NCBI GenBank assembly: GCA_958450365.1
Contig: CAUEEP010000880.1
Coordinates: 1 to 64,000 of the forward strand
Reading direction: 5' to 3'
Origin: Mesorhabditis belari
Lineage: Eukaryota > Nematoda > Chromadorea > Rhabditida > Rhabditidae
Length of the DNA: 64,000 nucleotides
Notes under the pieces: model-generated
The model's database searches: none
Told to the model about the DNA's origin: nothing
Seen by the model: only the letters and a program-made list of their open reading frames with translations
In this document: in pieces, positions 45,440-56,347 of the stretch
Numbering within the stretch: position 1 is the stretch's first letter
How the letters are laid out: each line of letters starts with the position of its first letter
Made by a program: the position numbers and the translations under genes

Positions 45440-46770
45440 AAGTTTCGTCTCGGTGTCAGCCTTTGGTGTGACTTCAAATTGAACAAAAACGCCACTGAGC
45501 CTCATCTGCAATCTGCCATCTGCCTCAGCCTCTGCAAAGTATTTTGGGGAAAGCCTATTTCGGAAAGCCAGGGTCGCCGATGATTTCAACGATTTCGAGA
45601 ACGAGAAGGAAATAAATCTTTGCTGAAAGATGAGGCCTACCAACGAGGGCCTCTTGCAATTGATAATGCAGTACTGAAGCAGGCAATTGAAATGAATTCT
45701 CGACAAACGACACGTGAACTTGCCGAAATCTTTGTAGTAAACCCTCAAACAATTTCCGAGCATTTACAGCAATCAAGGAAAACAAGCCGACAAGGGAAAT
45801 GGGCTCCTCATCTTCTCAGCGATGCTAATAAAGCTACTCCTGTCCCTATTCTTAATATTCTTCTTCGTTTGGCAAAAAGTACTGGCTTTTAGAATAAAAT
45901 CCTTATTTGCGATGAAGAATGGATCCAATATAATAATTCTACACATGGCAATGACTAGAACCAATGACTAGAACTGGTGAAGAGCCAGCAGCAACACCAA
46001 AACCACAGCAGAAAGTAATGCTTACTCTTTGGTCGAATTCCCAAGGCATTGTTTATTTTAAGCTGCCTAACCCTGGATATACAATCACGGGCGAAACGTA
46101 TGCACAACAATTGGAGAGAGTGAACAATGTATTGCTACAAAAAGGTGTTGATCTTTTAAACTTCTACAAAAATGCCTTGATTCTTCAAATTGGTACTTTT
46201 TGTATGCAAACTGGTCTGATCTCGATCCTGAGCTTGATCCTGATCTTGATCTTGATCTTGGTCCTGGCCTTGATTCTGATCTTGATCTTGATCCTGCTCT
46301 CGATCCTGAGCTTGATCCTGATCTTGGTCCTGATCCTGGTCTTGATACTGGTCCTCATCCTGATCCTGGTCTTCATCCTGATCCTGATCCTGATCCTGAT
46401 CTTGGTCCTGATCTTGATCCTGATCTTGGTCCTGATCCTGGTCTTCATCCTGCCCCTGATCCTGATCTTGATCCTGCTCTTCATCCTGGTCTTCATCCTG
46501 ATCCTTTAAAGTTCATTCAAGATAGCGCCCGTCCACAAGTTGCAAGGATTGTTCAGAAAAAACTCGAATAGTTGGAAACAGCTTCCGCATCCGCCATATT
46601 CTCCGAATATTTCCCCTTTGGATTACCAATGCAAAGCCATTTGGCTTAAAACAAGTTCAAAGATGTTCAAGACTTCGAAAAATGATTAGCCGACTTTTTT
46701 GACTCAAAACAAGCCAATTTTTACGCCGAGGGAATTCATTGTTTGCATGGAAGATGGAAATAAATATTGT
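45440..46770 (+). pseudogene. Mariner transposase relic interrupted by a hexanucleotide array
   Basis: Order of recognisable pieces: FDFGLKRNKNATE-like N-terminus, NSRQTTRELAEIF helix-turn-helix (about 45700), ICDEEWIQYNN (first catalytic Asp region, about 45905), KVMLTLWSNSQGIVYFKL (about 46015), YAQQLERVNNVL (about 46100), then a 290-bp (GATCCT)n array, then DSARPQVARIVQKKLE (second Asp region degraded to DSARP) and a FYAEGIHCLHGRWK-like C-terminus. Stops and frameshifts show it is dead. Confidence 0.85.
46213..46505. repeat. Hexanucleotide array (GATCCT/GATCTT)n inside the mariner relic
   Basis: About 48 units of GATCCT, GATCTT, GGTCCT and CATCCT, giving DPDLDP and LILILI frames on both strands. 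It occupies the transposase between the region around YAQQLE and DSARP. Confidence 0.95.
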
Positions 46771-46774
46771 TAAC

Positions 46775-47205
46775 TGGATATTGTTAATTGAATCTATTGC
46801 TGATTGAGTTGTTAAACTAAGCTAAACTTTTGCTTTTAAAATAAAGAGTTGTTATCTTATAGACGCTGGACAACCCCAATAGCAACCTTAACTAAAAATC
46901 TAAAAGCTTCTTAGCGAAAAAACGAATTTAATTTCTTTATATCTTCCTTCTACTGGTCAAAAAATGATCAAAATCGCTTTTTTTTTGTTTTTTTTTTCTT
47001 CTCCGTCTGACAACTTCAACGGATGAGTGTTCACAAAAGCTTTTCATTCAACAAAACGGGGAAAAGAAAAGGAAAGAAATAGGAAATAAAGCAAGTAAAG
47101 GAAATAAAACAAGTAAAAGAAATAAAACAAATAAAACAAATTAAAGAAAATAAATGAATTCGATGATTTTGTATAGAAAAAGAGAGGAATTGCTAAATTA
47201 AGAAA
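46775..47205. other. Non-coding stretch
   Basis: AT-rich sequence with aaataaaacaagt-type short repeats at 47080-47155. No gene supported. Confidence 0.35.
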
Positions 47206-47209
47206 ATTT

Positions 47210-47590
47210 AAAATTTCAAAACCCCTTTTTTAAGCCAAATCTTTTTACAAAAAATCAAATGACATCCATAATTCTGAAAATTTCCAAAAAAATCGCTTAA
47301 TTTAACCATTTTATCACCCATTTTCTGTCTAACTCTAACCTGTCAACCTGAAAATTTCAAACCCCATTTTTCAAGCTAAATCTTTTTACAAACAATCAAA
47401 TGACATCCATAATTCAGAAAATTTCCAAAAAAATAGCTTAATTTAACCATTTTATCACCCATTTTCTGTCTAACTCTAACCTGACAATTTCAAAATTTCA
47501 AAAACTGTTTTTCTTGCTAAATTTCTTTTAAAACTACCAAATGACATCCATAATTCAGAAAATATTTCGAAAATTGTTCAAATTTTCTTC
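47210..47590. repeat. ~135-bp tandem repeat, about three copies
   Basis: Landmarks aaatgacatccataattc and ttaaccattttatcacccat recur at ~135-bp intervals. Confidence 0.85.
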
Positions 47591-47969
47591 GAAAACATTT
47601 CAAAAGGCGGTCCTTTAAAATTTCGAGAAATAATTCGGCTTCCAGTGGCAACGCAAAAAAGGACAATGGATGGAAGGCTGCGGGGAAATTTCTTTTTTTG
47701 CTTTCTTCATTTCTAAACGAAATTCTTTCGATTCTAAAGGATTCAGGAGGTTTTTTAGAGAAAAATCACAAAGCAGCACATTTTAATTTTGAATCTTTTT
47801 GCAAAACGAAAACGAATGGAATTTTTTCTGATTTAAACAATTGTTAGAATTGAGCATTAGCTTTAGTTTCACTAGCAAATTGATCGTGAAACTAAAGCTA
47901 AACTAATGCTAAGCTAAAGCTAAACTAAAGCTAAACTTGATAGTATCAATCTACCTAGTCCATTAGAAC

Positions 47970-48165
47970 CTTGTCCTTATCCTCAAAGCCACTGTTGGTC
48001 TTGTTTTGAGTTTCGATTACAGTCAGAGATTTCCAACTCGACTCTAGGACCAGTAGGATAGGACAGAGTTAGCCAATCAAACCATCCATCAGCAGTTGAC
48101 TTGCTAACAAGCTTGTAAGCCAGCCAGTCCAGTTCGAAGTCATATGGCCATGCTTTTGGCTAACC
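47970..48165 (-). other. Coding-like fragment of unknown identity
   Basis: A stop-terminated frame of about 60 residues (PKAWPYDFELDWLAYKLVSK ... WFDWLTLSYPTGPR ... QQWL-stop) has protein-like composition. A one-base shift upstream would join it to LVLETILLTWLIKKALG. No start, splice structure or family was recognised. It is perhaps a relic of a gene or transposon protein. Confidence 0.3.
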
Positions 48166-48297
48166 CAGGGCTTTTTTTATGAGCCAGGTCAGGAGAATGG
48201 TCTCTAGAACTAACCTTGACTGTCACAGACGTCATTTGACCTACATGACTAGATTCGAAGCTCTTTTAGAGCCAATCGTTTTGTTTATAGATTTAAA

Positions 48298-49010
48298 GGT
48301 ACTTTTGTGTTATCTGCTCCCCACAGATAAATGAAATTCAATCTAAAAGAGCTTGAGATGAAAACAATTTGTCCTACTTCACTTCAAAATTAAATTCTCG
48401 GAAATGAGCGCTTTTTTGGAAAAGAATGGAATCGTCTACTTTGTCAACAATGGATTGATTCAAGTGTCGAATTGTCAGAGAGGTTGATCGAATCTCCAAT
48501 CTCGAGAATCAGATCAATATCGTTGAGATGCAATATGCAATATATCAATATATCTACATGGGACTTCCAGGCTCCATTCTTGCTATTCGGGTGAACAATT
48601 GGTTCAAGGATTCAAGGCTCAAATTCGTCACAATTCTCAAGTTCATTCATCTGTAGGCAAACGTGCCATTCGGGATTCAACATGCCATTCTGTTGGACGA
48701 AAAGTGTTTGCCTAGAGCTCTGTGAACCGAACGACGATCAAGTTTTGTGAGGAAGAATTGGAGATGTCATTGGAACTTTCACTGGCGCCAAGTGTATGTT
48801 TGGAGCTCTGTGAACTGAACTCAAACTTATGCAATTGAGGGCCCCGGGTGTACTGTTGAGATCGACGAATCACTCTTCCCAAAGTCGAAATATGATATTG
48901 GGCGAATGGTCAATGAAAGTGTGGATTCAAGGCTCAAGTTTGTCACGATTCTCAAGTCCATTCATCTGTGGGTAAACGGAAATTCAATCAAATTTTGTAA
49001 ATTGTAAACA
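48298..49010 (+). pseudogene. Merlin transposase relic (truncated copy)
   Basis: It is closely similar to 61093-62138: the same start (ggtacttttgtgtta), then GSWFKDSRLKFV-like sequence and GPGCTVEIDESLFPK. GPG-VEIDES-KxxxGR is the catalytic-domain signature of IS1016/ISXO2-related Merlin transposases. This copy lacks the ~106-bp mariner piece seen at 61735-61840, has a ~20-bp deletion near 48760, carries an internal duplication at its 3' end (about 48925-48975), and has no right terminal repeat. Confidence 0.75.
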
Positions 49011-49019
49011 CACCCTTTC

Positions 49020-49645
49020 TGGTGTACGCTTTAAAGCTTTTCTCATAAAGACTTGAGGACAGAAGAAAGGGTGGGTTTACGTTTTTTTTTGAAACGCAAA
49101 GAACCAAGTAGTGACCAATAATGGTACCCAAGTTACGCGTTAGCTAAATTTCAAAACATTCACTAATTTTCCCCTTTCCAATGGAATCGAATCTAATTTT
49201 GATCGTTTTCGTGGTCAAAAAAACAAAACCGCTTTCCCCAAAATGCGGTAAGCATTGCCAGGATTGCCCCCTTTTGTCTCAATTTTTGCGATTAGTGCCA
49301 GGATTGCCCCATCTCGCAATTTTTGGCCTAACCGATACAAAAGAAGAGATTCCTCCCATAATAACAAAAGAAGAGATTCCTGTTTCCTTCCATAATAAAA
49401 AAGATTTGTTGCTTCGCTGTCCTTTTCTATCAAAAACCCCATTTTTTCCTATTTTTAGATATTCATTTTTATATCATTTCGATACCCTTTTTGAAACCTT
49501 AAAGAATTAAATCAAAAAGTGAATAGTTTAAATAGAAATCAAGCCAAGATTACGGTAGAAAGTGGAGAATGGGAAACGGTTTAGGAAACGGATTAGATTA
49601 GAAAAGGAAAAACTGAAAAGGTGATCAAGTTAAAGGTGAAATACA
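49020..49645. other. Non-coding stretch
   Basis: Short direct repeats (aaaagaagagattcct, ccaggattgcccc) at 49255-49385. No gene supported. Confidence 0.35.
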
Positions 49646-49651
49646 ACTGAC

Positions 49652-49842
49652 TCGTAGTCTTGGGTGAACGATTTCCTTCAGATTGACCACGTGAAATGGC
49701 CCTTCAGCTGGTCGGCATTTGCTTTTGAGCTGGGTAGAATTCATTCCAACGGCTGAAGAAACGACGGCTGAAGGAACGACGGTTGGAGAAAGCATCGTCA
49801 TAGTCTTCGGCTCTTGGTTTAAGAGGTCAAGAAGGACTATAA
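49652..49842 (-). CDS. Possible isolated exon of an unknown gene
   Basis: Bounded by acceptor attcgccag and donor CGA|gtcagt, the 191-nt segment is open in one frame, entering with two bases and ending in phase 0. It contains MTMLSPTVVPSAVVSSAVG, then STQLKSKCRPAEGPFHVVNL and IVHPRLR. No neighbouring exon or family was recognised. It may be a gene fragment. Confidence 0.3.
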
Positions 49843-50128
49843 CTGGCGAATATGTTTAAGTCTTGGAATTTCAAGTGATAGGATTGAACAGCCCGGCCCG
49901 GCCCGGCCCGGCTACTGCTTATTCACTTGTTTAGCCTCACCTTTTTGATTCATTTTCAAAAATCCATAAATTCAACCAAGCATTTGATCGTCGATCGTCG
50001 AAAATATCAAATAAATTATCTAATTTCCATTTTCTAGTCAAAATTTGAGGATTTAAAGCTAATATAGCTAATATTTGAATACTTTTATGATATAAAAATG
50101 AAAAAGTGACAAAGGGACATGTTTAATT

Positions 50129-50561
50129 GGGAGTGGGACAAATGCGACCTTTTTTTCGCGTTTTGAAGAAGCTCTAAAAGGTAATATTAACCAATTTCTA
50201 TTCCAAAAGTCGTTTTTCTAGGTGATTTTAGGGCGTAGAATCGAAATTTTGACATATCAAAGCTTGTGGAACCAATTTGAAAGACAAAACGGCTACAGAA
50301 AATTCAAATTACAAAAAATTGTCGATCTTTCTCTTTGTATAACTCCATCCGTTTGTTTCCACAAGCTCTGTTACGTCAAATTTTCGATTCTACGCCCTAA
50401 AATTACCTAGAAAAACAACTTTTGGAATAGAAATTGATTAATATTAGCTTTTTAGAGCTTTTTTAAAACGCGAAAAAAGGTGCGCTAATGGGCAAGGTGC
50501 GGAAAAAAAAGGTGCACAAATGTCCGGGTGCGCAAAAAAAGGTCGCATTTGTCCCACTCCC
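50129..50561. mobile_element. Intact-looking 433-bp MITE with 8-bp target duplication
   Basis: Perfect terminal inverted repeats begin GGGAGTGGGACAAATGCGAC at 50129 and its complement ends at 50561. gtttaatt flanks both sides (50121-50128 and 50562-50569). Inner arms pair over another ~140 bp (gattttagggcgtagaatcg). GG-starting termini with 8-9-bp duplications suit Merlin- or hAT-type transposases. Of those, only Merlin relics were recognised here. Confidence 0.85.
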
Positions 50562-50937
50562 GTTTAATTAACAAAATGACACACAGTAAACTTATTTTAA
50601 ACACAAGAAAGAGCAAATTTGTACGCTTTATTTCATATCTTGAATAAAGCATAAATATAATTCTATCTCTAAGAATTATATTCATATTCAAACATTCAAA
50701 AAGATTTAAATAGATAGATTTGAAGGGTAGATTTGAAATGGCTTTGATTTGAAACGATCTAATTCGTTTATAAATAATTTGGACTTTTACGAAAAGCGAG
50801 AAGCGAGAAGATACCAGAGAGAGCTTCAAACTTTGTTCCAAACGATTACTTCGTTTGGTCGTTAAGGACGTAATAGACGTAGACGAGGTAGACGACGACG
50901 ACGTAGACGTAATAGAAAGCAGAAACAAACGATTCCT

Positions 50938-51897
50938 TCATTTTGACGGCATGTAGAAGGCCAAAAATTCACTATATCTGAATTCCTCCTTACACACGTA
51001 GATGCAAATCGTCGTTGGGTCGATTCGGCGGCGGAAACACAAATTGTTTTTGTCGAACGAATAAGGAGTGTAGTTTTCTCTGAGATCGTTTGCACGAGAA
51101 ACGAGTGCTGAGTGATTTTCGCCTTCATCGACTCTTTGAAGTCCTTGCACCTTTGAAAGAAAATCACTGACCCGGGAATCAATCACATTCGATCTCCACT
51201 TTTAAACGTGAATCACAGCTTCAGAATACTTAGTTGGAATTCCTTGATTGACAATGCAGTCGACGATCGGATCCAATATCTGCGGATTGTAATCAGTCAC
51301 TATTGCAATCCTTTTGATTTGGGTTTTCATTATGATCTCCTGGAAGATTTCGAAGCAATCCTCGAAGAAGCAATATAGCTTGATCTTCTCGCATCCGTTC
51401 AATCGGTTTTCGGTGAATTTGCTGAGTTGTTCTTTTATTGCTTCATCCAATGAGTCGATTCCAATGTCCAATCTTGCGTTCTTTTTTGCCGATCCACAAA
51501 AATTGGTGAAGAACTTCAGGCAATCTTCCTTCTTGGCAGCATAGAAACGGAATTCTTTTACGAACTTTAACCGATCTAAGAACATTACATCGTTGCGTTT
51601 CTTGCCATTGAAACGGACGTCTAACTTGTCACATGAATCAATCCATTTGACGAAACGACGAAGAGTTTCATTCAGTTGAACGTACGGAGAATCGACGAAC
51701 TTCTTGATCCAATTGAAGGTCTCTCCCAGGAGAACCACAGCGATGTGCTTTCCGAAAACGATCGATTGATCCATTGCACAGATCGAATAGAGCCTCTTGT
51801 TCACCATCATCAATTTCAGCACGTCTTTCGCATCGAGATGACGTGCGATCTTCTCAACCAGCTCCAACGGCAAATCAGCGATCGTTGCAACAGGCAT
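50938..51897 (-). pseudogene. F-box protein gene with one in-frame stop (231 + 87 codons)
   Basis: The ATG at 51895-51897 follows an acceptor (ctattttcag at 51906-51907), suggesting trans-splicing. Residues ~6-45 (IADLPLELVEKIARHLDAKD ... VNKRLYSIC) are an F-box, which binds Skp1 in SCF ubiquitin ligases. The rest resembles the long substrate-side region of nematode F-box families. TAA at 51202-51204 ends the frame after 231 residues, but the same frame continues for 87 more codons (KWRSNVIDSRVSDF ... FRYSEFLAFYMPSK) to a stop at 50938. The continuation has no other stop and keeps protein character. It may be a recent nonsense mutation, a sequence error or readthrough. Total length without the stop would be ~318 residues, ordinary for the family. 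Confidence 0.75.
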
Positions 51898-51909
51898 TCT
51901 CGTATCTGA

Positions 51910-52690
51910 AAATAGAAAACGTCATTAGAATTGACATTTGTATGATTTACTGAAGTCACTTTTGTCATCAAAACTACTTTTTTAGGTTAATCTAGAGCAA
52001 TAACCATTTTTCATTGTAAAAATCATTTCAAACAACCCAATAAATTGTTTCTGATACTAAAAATGACTCCAATAAACCATAAAACCAATGAAAAATGTAT
52101 GAAAAACGATTTAGAAGCGATCAAACGTAGATAAAGCTAAAGTTAATCCAAAAAAAACCCTTCACATCTTAAACTTTCATTGAATCCAAGAAATGAGAGA
52201 GTGAATTGAAGAAAATATGAATGTAATTAAATCTGAAGATTCAAAAAGATTGAGTGCGTTCCAGAAATGATTTCCGATTTGCTAAAAATCAAATCTGCTT
52301 TTTGGATTGGCGGGGAAAAATGGGGGAACAGATTTGAGTGAATTGAATCGAAACGTCAATTTGGTGAACAAACTTGATCAATCCCTTCTGTGCACTCCAT
52401 AATTGCCTAATTATTAGCAAAATTGGTCGAATTGAATCAATCTTTGGGGAAATCGACGCGTAAGGCATATTTTTGGATTCTGACTGCAAAAGTGATGAAT
52501 TAAGCCGATGATAGAAGCAAAGTTCGGGTTAAAATGGTGGCGTTTTTTCTTCACAAATGAATTTAGGCAATGAAAATTGAAAATTTTATTCTCAATTCCA
52601 GTTAAGCACTCAAAAATATACTGTATTTACGCAATGAGACTAGAATTTTTTTTGATGCTTTAACGATTGCGATTGCGCTTTAACGTTTAA
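51910..52690. other. Upstream region of the F-box gene
   Basis: AT-rich non-coding sequence. No exon recognised. Confidence 0.4.
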
Positions 52691-52704
52691 CAGTTTAGCG
52701 ATTG

Positions 52705-53290
52705 CGGATCCAAAAGGTCCAAAAGATCCAAAAGTTGTCATCAAGTTCCACAACAAACTCGAGTTGCATTGGAGAGGATCGACCTGGATGAACGATGCCT
52801 CCATTGGTGTCTAACTTCAGAAGGTCCTCGGAGCTGTGTTTCTCGGAGAGCGGCTGCTGGTGTGGAATCCGTTTTCGGCTCACAAAAGTGGGACGACGAA
52901 GAAGAAACTCAAGGATTGAATCGATCTGAAGATCGATTCAATCCTTAATTCTTGTGCCCAGTGGATGCACTAAAACCATTCAAGCTCCCGATGTTGTTCG
53001 GAATCGTTTAAGGCCAAAATTTGGTCATTTTACGAGCATTGGAAGGCGAATGGACTAAAACCAGTGATTCGACATGGAAACCCGGCTCCTCCATCAATGG
53101 ATGCATATGTCGATTGGTTTTAGACAGCTTGGACAGTCATTCTTTCAAAACATGTGTAATTACGACAGTTTTGAATGGATCGGAAGATGCCCTCATTCAT
53201 TATTTGAAGGAAAATGGTCCAATTCAAGAAGAAGCAAAACAATTGGTCGTAACTCGACTTGAACAAGGCGTCAATGAAGTGAGTGATCGT
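52705..53290 (+). pseudogene. Pogo/Tigger-like (DDE_1) transposase relic
   Basis: Across shifted frames it reads VVIEFHNKLELHWRGSTWM, then PGGCTKTIQAPDVVWNRLRP, PAPPSMDAYVDWF, and SFKTCVITTVLNGSEDALIH. The order (GG-T---Q--D---N, then W-----I--SF--CGI-NALDGSED-LI) matches the C-terminal catalytic region of DDE_1 transposases. Multiple shifts and stops make it non-functional. Confidence 0.65.
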
Positions 53291-53446
53291 TTTGGAAACA
53301 TTGTTTCGATGTTTCGGATGTTTCAGCCTTTAATCTATAATTGTTATCTGCTTTTTTGTTAGTCGAAAAGCTAGTGTTTACACCTCTAAGCCTACTGCGA
53401 TCTTAGCCGTCACGAAATAACAGCACTGCGCAGTGCTAATAGAGTA

Positions 53447-53664
53447 CCGTATTTTCTCTAATAGTAGTGCACCCTGATCGTCGTCTAAATTGCTCGAAAT
53501 CTCGAAAAACGCTTATCAGAACCTATCGATGTGGGATCGGAAAATGTGGCTGAAGATGAGATCTAGTGAGGGATTTGAGTGTTGAGCTTTTGCAAAAGCT
53601 TGGAAACCGTAAAATAGTCACCAACTCGGCTCGCCGGGGTGCACTACTATTAGAGAAAATATGG
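53447..53664. mobile_element. 218-bp MITE with 28-bp ends, TA-flanked
   Basis: Ends ccgt(a)ttttctctaatagtagtgcaccc and its inverse (right end at 53664, one mismatch) are flanked by TA. Termini resemble the 13113-13214 element, so both are probably mobilised by a Tc1/mariner transposase. Confidence 0.8.
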
Positions 53665-53896
53665 TAAATACCGGAGTCGATTATGGATGACAGTGTTTCA
53701 TCAATCAATTTCAGTGAATTTGATCAATCAATCAAGCGAATTTTAGACGAAATTTCGTGTTTTCGAGTGTCAAAACGATTTCCTTTAACGTTTAGCCTCA
53801 ACTTTTTAATCAATTTTCAACATTGAAGAGGACTGAAATCATTAATTTTCGCTTTTTTTCACTTGTTTTTGTTTAGCAATACAGTATCCCTGCTTT

Positions 53897-54987
53897 TGGT
53901 AAGTACATACAGAAGATAAGTACATACAGAAGATAAGTACATACAGAAGATAAGTACATACAGAAGATAAGTACATACAGAAGATAAGTACATACAGAAG
54001 ATAAGTACATACAGAAGATAAGTACATACAGAAGATAAGTACATACAGAAGATAAGTACATACAGAAGATAAGTACATACAGAAGATAAGTACATACAGA
54101 AGATAAGTACATACAGAAGATAAGTACATACAGAAGATAAGTACATACAGAAGATAAGTACATACAGAAGATAAGTACATACAGAAGATAAGTACATACA
54201 GAAGATAAGTACATACAGAAGATAAGTACATACAGAAGATAAGTACATACAGAAGATAAGTACATACAGAAGATAAGTACATACAGAAGATAAAAGTACA
54301 TACAGAAGATAAGTACATACAGAAGATAAGTACATACAGAAGATAAGTACATACAGAAGATAAAGTACATACAGAAGATAAGTACATACAGAAGATAAGT
54401 ACATACAGAAGATAAGTACATACAGAAGATAAGTACATACAGAAATTAAGTACATACAGAAGATAAGTACATACAGAAGATAAGTACATACAGAAGCTAA
54501 GTACATACAGAAATTAAGTACATTGAGAAGATAAGTACATACAGAAGATAAGTACATACAGAAGATAAGTACATACAGAAGATAAGTACATACAGAAGAT
54601 AAGTACATACAGAAGATAAGTACATACAGAAATTAAGTACATACAGAAGATAAGTACATACAGAAGATAAGTACATACAGAAGCTAAGTACATACAGAAA
54701 TTAAGTACATTGAGAAGATAAGTACATACAGAAGATAAGTACATACAGAAATTAAGTACATACAGAAGGTAAGTACATACAGAAGATAAGTACATATGGA
54801 AGTTAAGTACATACAGAAATTAAGTACATTGAGAAGATAAGCACATTGAGAAGATAAGTACATACAGTAGTTAAGTACATACAGAAGCTAAGTACATACA
54901 GAAGATAAGTACATACAGAAATTAAGTACATACAGAAGGTAAGTACATACAGAAGATAAGTACATACAGAAGATAAGTACATACAGA
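53897..54987. repeat. 17-mer tandem array, ~64 copies
   Basis: The unit AAGTACATACAGAAGAT is highly uniform in the left half and variable (aaatt, agctaag, ttgagaag variants) to the right. Seventeen is not a multiple of three and the unit lacks stops on the reverse strand, so all three reverse frames are open as the same 17-residue repeat. These are not genes. The right end passes directly into a mariner relic. Confidence 0.95.
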
Positions 54988-55390
54988 ATACAGAATCCAT
55001 GTCAAACAACGCGTGAACTTGCTCAACTATTTTTATGTTCAAATTCTACTATTGATGAGCATCTCCTCGCCATTGGAAAGACGATCAGATGCGGGAAATG
55101 GCTTCCCCACGAGTTAAGCAGTGTAAGCAAGGCTTCACGGGCTTTACGGGCAGTGCAAACAAGGCTGAAATCCTCATTCGCCACGCTAAAGATTATGGCT
55201 TTTTGATTCTCTTGTTACTGGAGATGAAAAGTGGATCCATTTCGATAATACTATTGAAAAGGGGAATGGAGAACGAGAACGAGGAGAACAATGGAGAGGA
55301 GAACGGCCAAATCCGACCGTGAAACCGGAAATTCATTGAAAAAAGGTCATGCTCTTAGTTTTGTTTGATTGTTTTGTTATTGTGTTCTTT
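54988..55390 (+). pseudogene. Mariner transposase relic truncated by the 17-mer array
   Basis: It starts at NPCQTTRELAQLFLCSNSTI (helix-turn-helix), then IGKTIRCGKWLPHELS, and, in other frames, WRTRTRRTMERRTAKSDRE and KKGHALSF. The N-terminal part is missing: the array abuts the motif directly. Confidence 0.75.
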
Positions 55391-55571
55391 TGAAGTCTTT
55401 TGAAAGTTTCATTGAGCCACTTGCAAAAGGAATCACATAGAAAACAAAGAAAAGAAAGTATTAAAATAAGATCATTTGCTAAAAACGGGAATTGTTCACG
55501 AAATTCTCAAATATTCTTGAAAAATCTTGAATTCTGGAGTGCAAAAGAGAGAAAACTGGCTAAAAACCAAA

Positions 55572-56243
55572 TCACAAATCAATTCTTATAAACGAGTTTA
55601 CTGGGGCTTGACACTGTGGGCACTGGGGTTTCATTGGAGTCCTGGGATCGATCATTTCATTGTAACACGGTTCACACATACAAAAGTGATTACAAGGTGT
55701 GAGTAGACAAGTCTTTTCCCGTCTCTGACACTTATAACAAAGTAATCTTGATGCAGGACGGGTATTTCTTGGTCCAATGACACCAACAATATCTCGAACT
55801 CGTTCAGCTCTTTGATCAACTTTCGCAAAGAGGTCAAGAAAGAATTGTATTGGATGAAAGAGGAAATAAAAGATTTTTTTGAATAAATCTAATTGTGGGA
55901 TGAAAAATGACAATATTGAGTAAATAAAGGCACCAATCCAGGGAATCGCTGAATAGAGGAGAAATTGAAGGGGATCCGATCGAGTGAGACGTCGAACAAG
56001 GTAGCCAAGGCTGAAAATGAGGAGAATGAGGATAAGCGAAAGGATTGGGAAGGAGGAAATGAAGGAGATGAGCAATTTGAAGGGGAAAAGGAGGAGAGAG
56101 ACACACCCGGAGATCAGCTGGAAGAGGAAGTTGAGGATGGCGAGGAGGATGGAGAAGACGGTGGAGAAGGCCGAACAGATCGAGTCACAGGGCAGTCCTG
56201 GAAGATCAGGGATCAGGGATTGTATACATTGTAATCCCCTCAT
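55572..56243 (-). CDS. Multi-pass membrane RING-finger protein, 223 aa (probable E3 ubiquitin ligase)
   Basis: One uninterrupted frame starts at the ATG 56241-56243 (MRGLQCIQSLIPDLPGLPC). Four hydrophobic segments occupy roughly residues 25-130 (FSTVFSILLAILNFLFQLIS; LLLFPFKLLISFISS; ILSLILILLIFSLGYLV; FLLYSAIPWIGAFIYSILSFF). The C-terminal ~55 residues hold a C3HC4-type RING (CYKC ... TPCNHFCMCEPC ... CPQC), which recruits E2 enzymes in ubiquitin transfer. The RING would face the cytosol next to the last helix. No intron is needed, unusual among the other genes here. The exact orthologue is not recognised. Confidence 0.8.
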   Translation of the reverse strand: MRGLQCIQSLIPDLPGLPCDSICSAFSTVFSILLAILNFLFQLISGCVSLLLFPFKLLISFISSFPILSLILILLIFSLGYLVRRLTRSDPLQFLLYSAIPWIGAFIYSILSFFIPQLDLFKKIFYFLFHPIQFFLDLFAKVDQRAERVRDIVGVIGPRNTRPASRLLCYKCQRREKTCLLTPCNHFCMCEPCYNEMIDPRTPMKPQCPQCQAPVNSFIRIDL

Positions 56244-56347
56244 GAGCAATACGGTAGTTATTTTAGCGCCATGCTATACACAAAACTTACCTAAGAACCC
56301 CAAACTACTGGGTGGTCATTATTTACGACGATTTCTTTGAGTAGATG

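Noticed and set aside
46185..46571. DPDLDP / LILILV / RIRIRM frames
   Set aside because: Hexanucleotide expansion inside a dead mariner transposase.
53897..54987. CRISPR array
   Set aside because: Short direct tandem units with no spacers, in a eukaryotic genome.
53842..55042. Reverse-strand frames of YLSSVCTYLLYVLIFCM repeats in three phases
   Set aside because: A 17-nt stop-free unit opens every frame equally. There is no start context or conserved flank, and the array abuts transposon debris.
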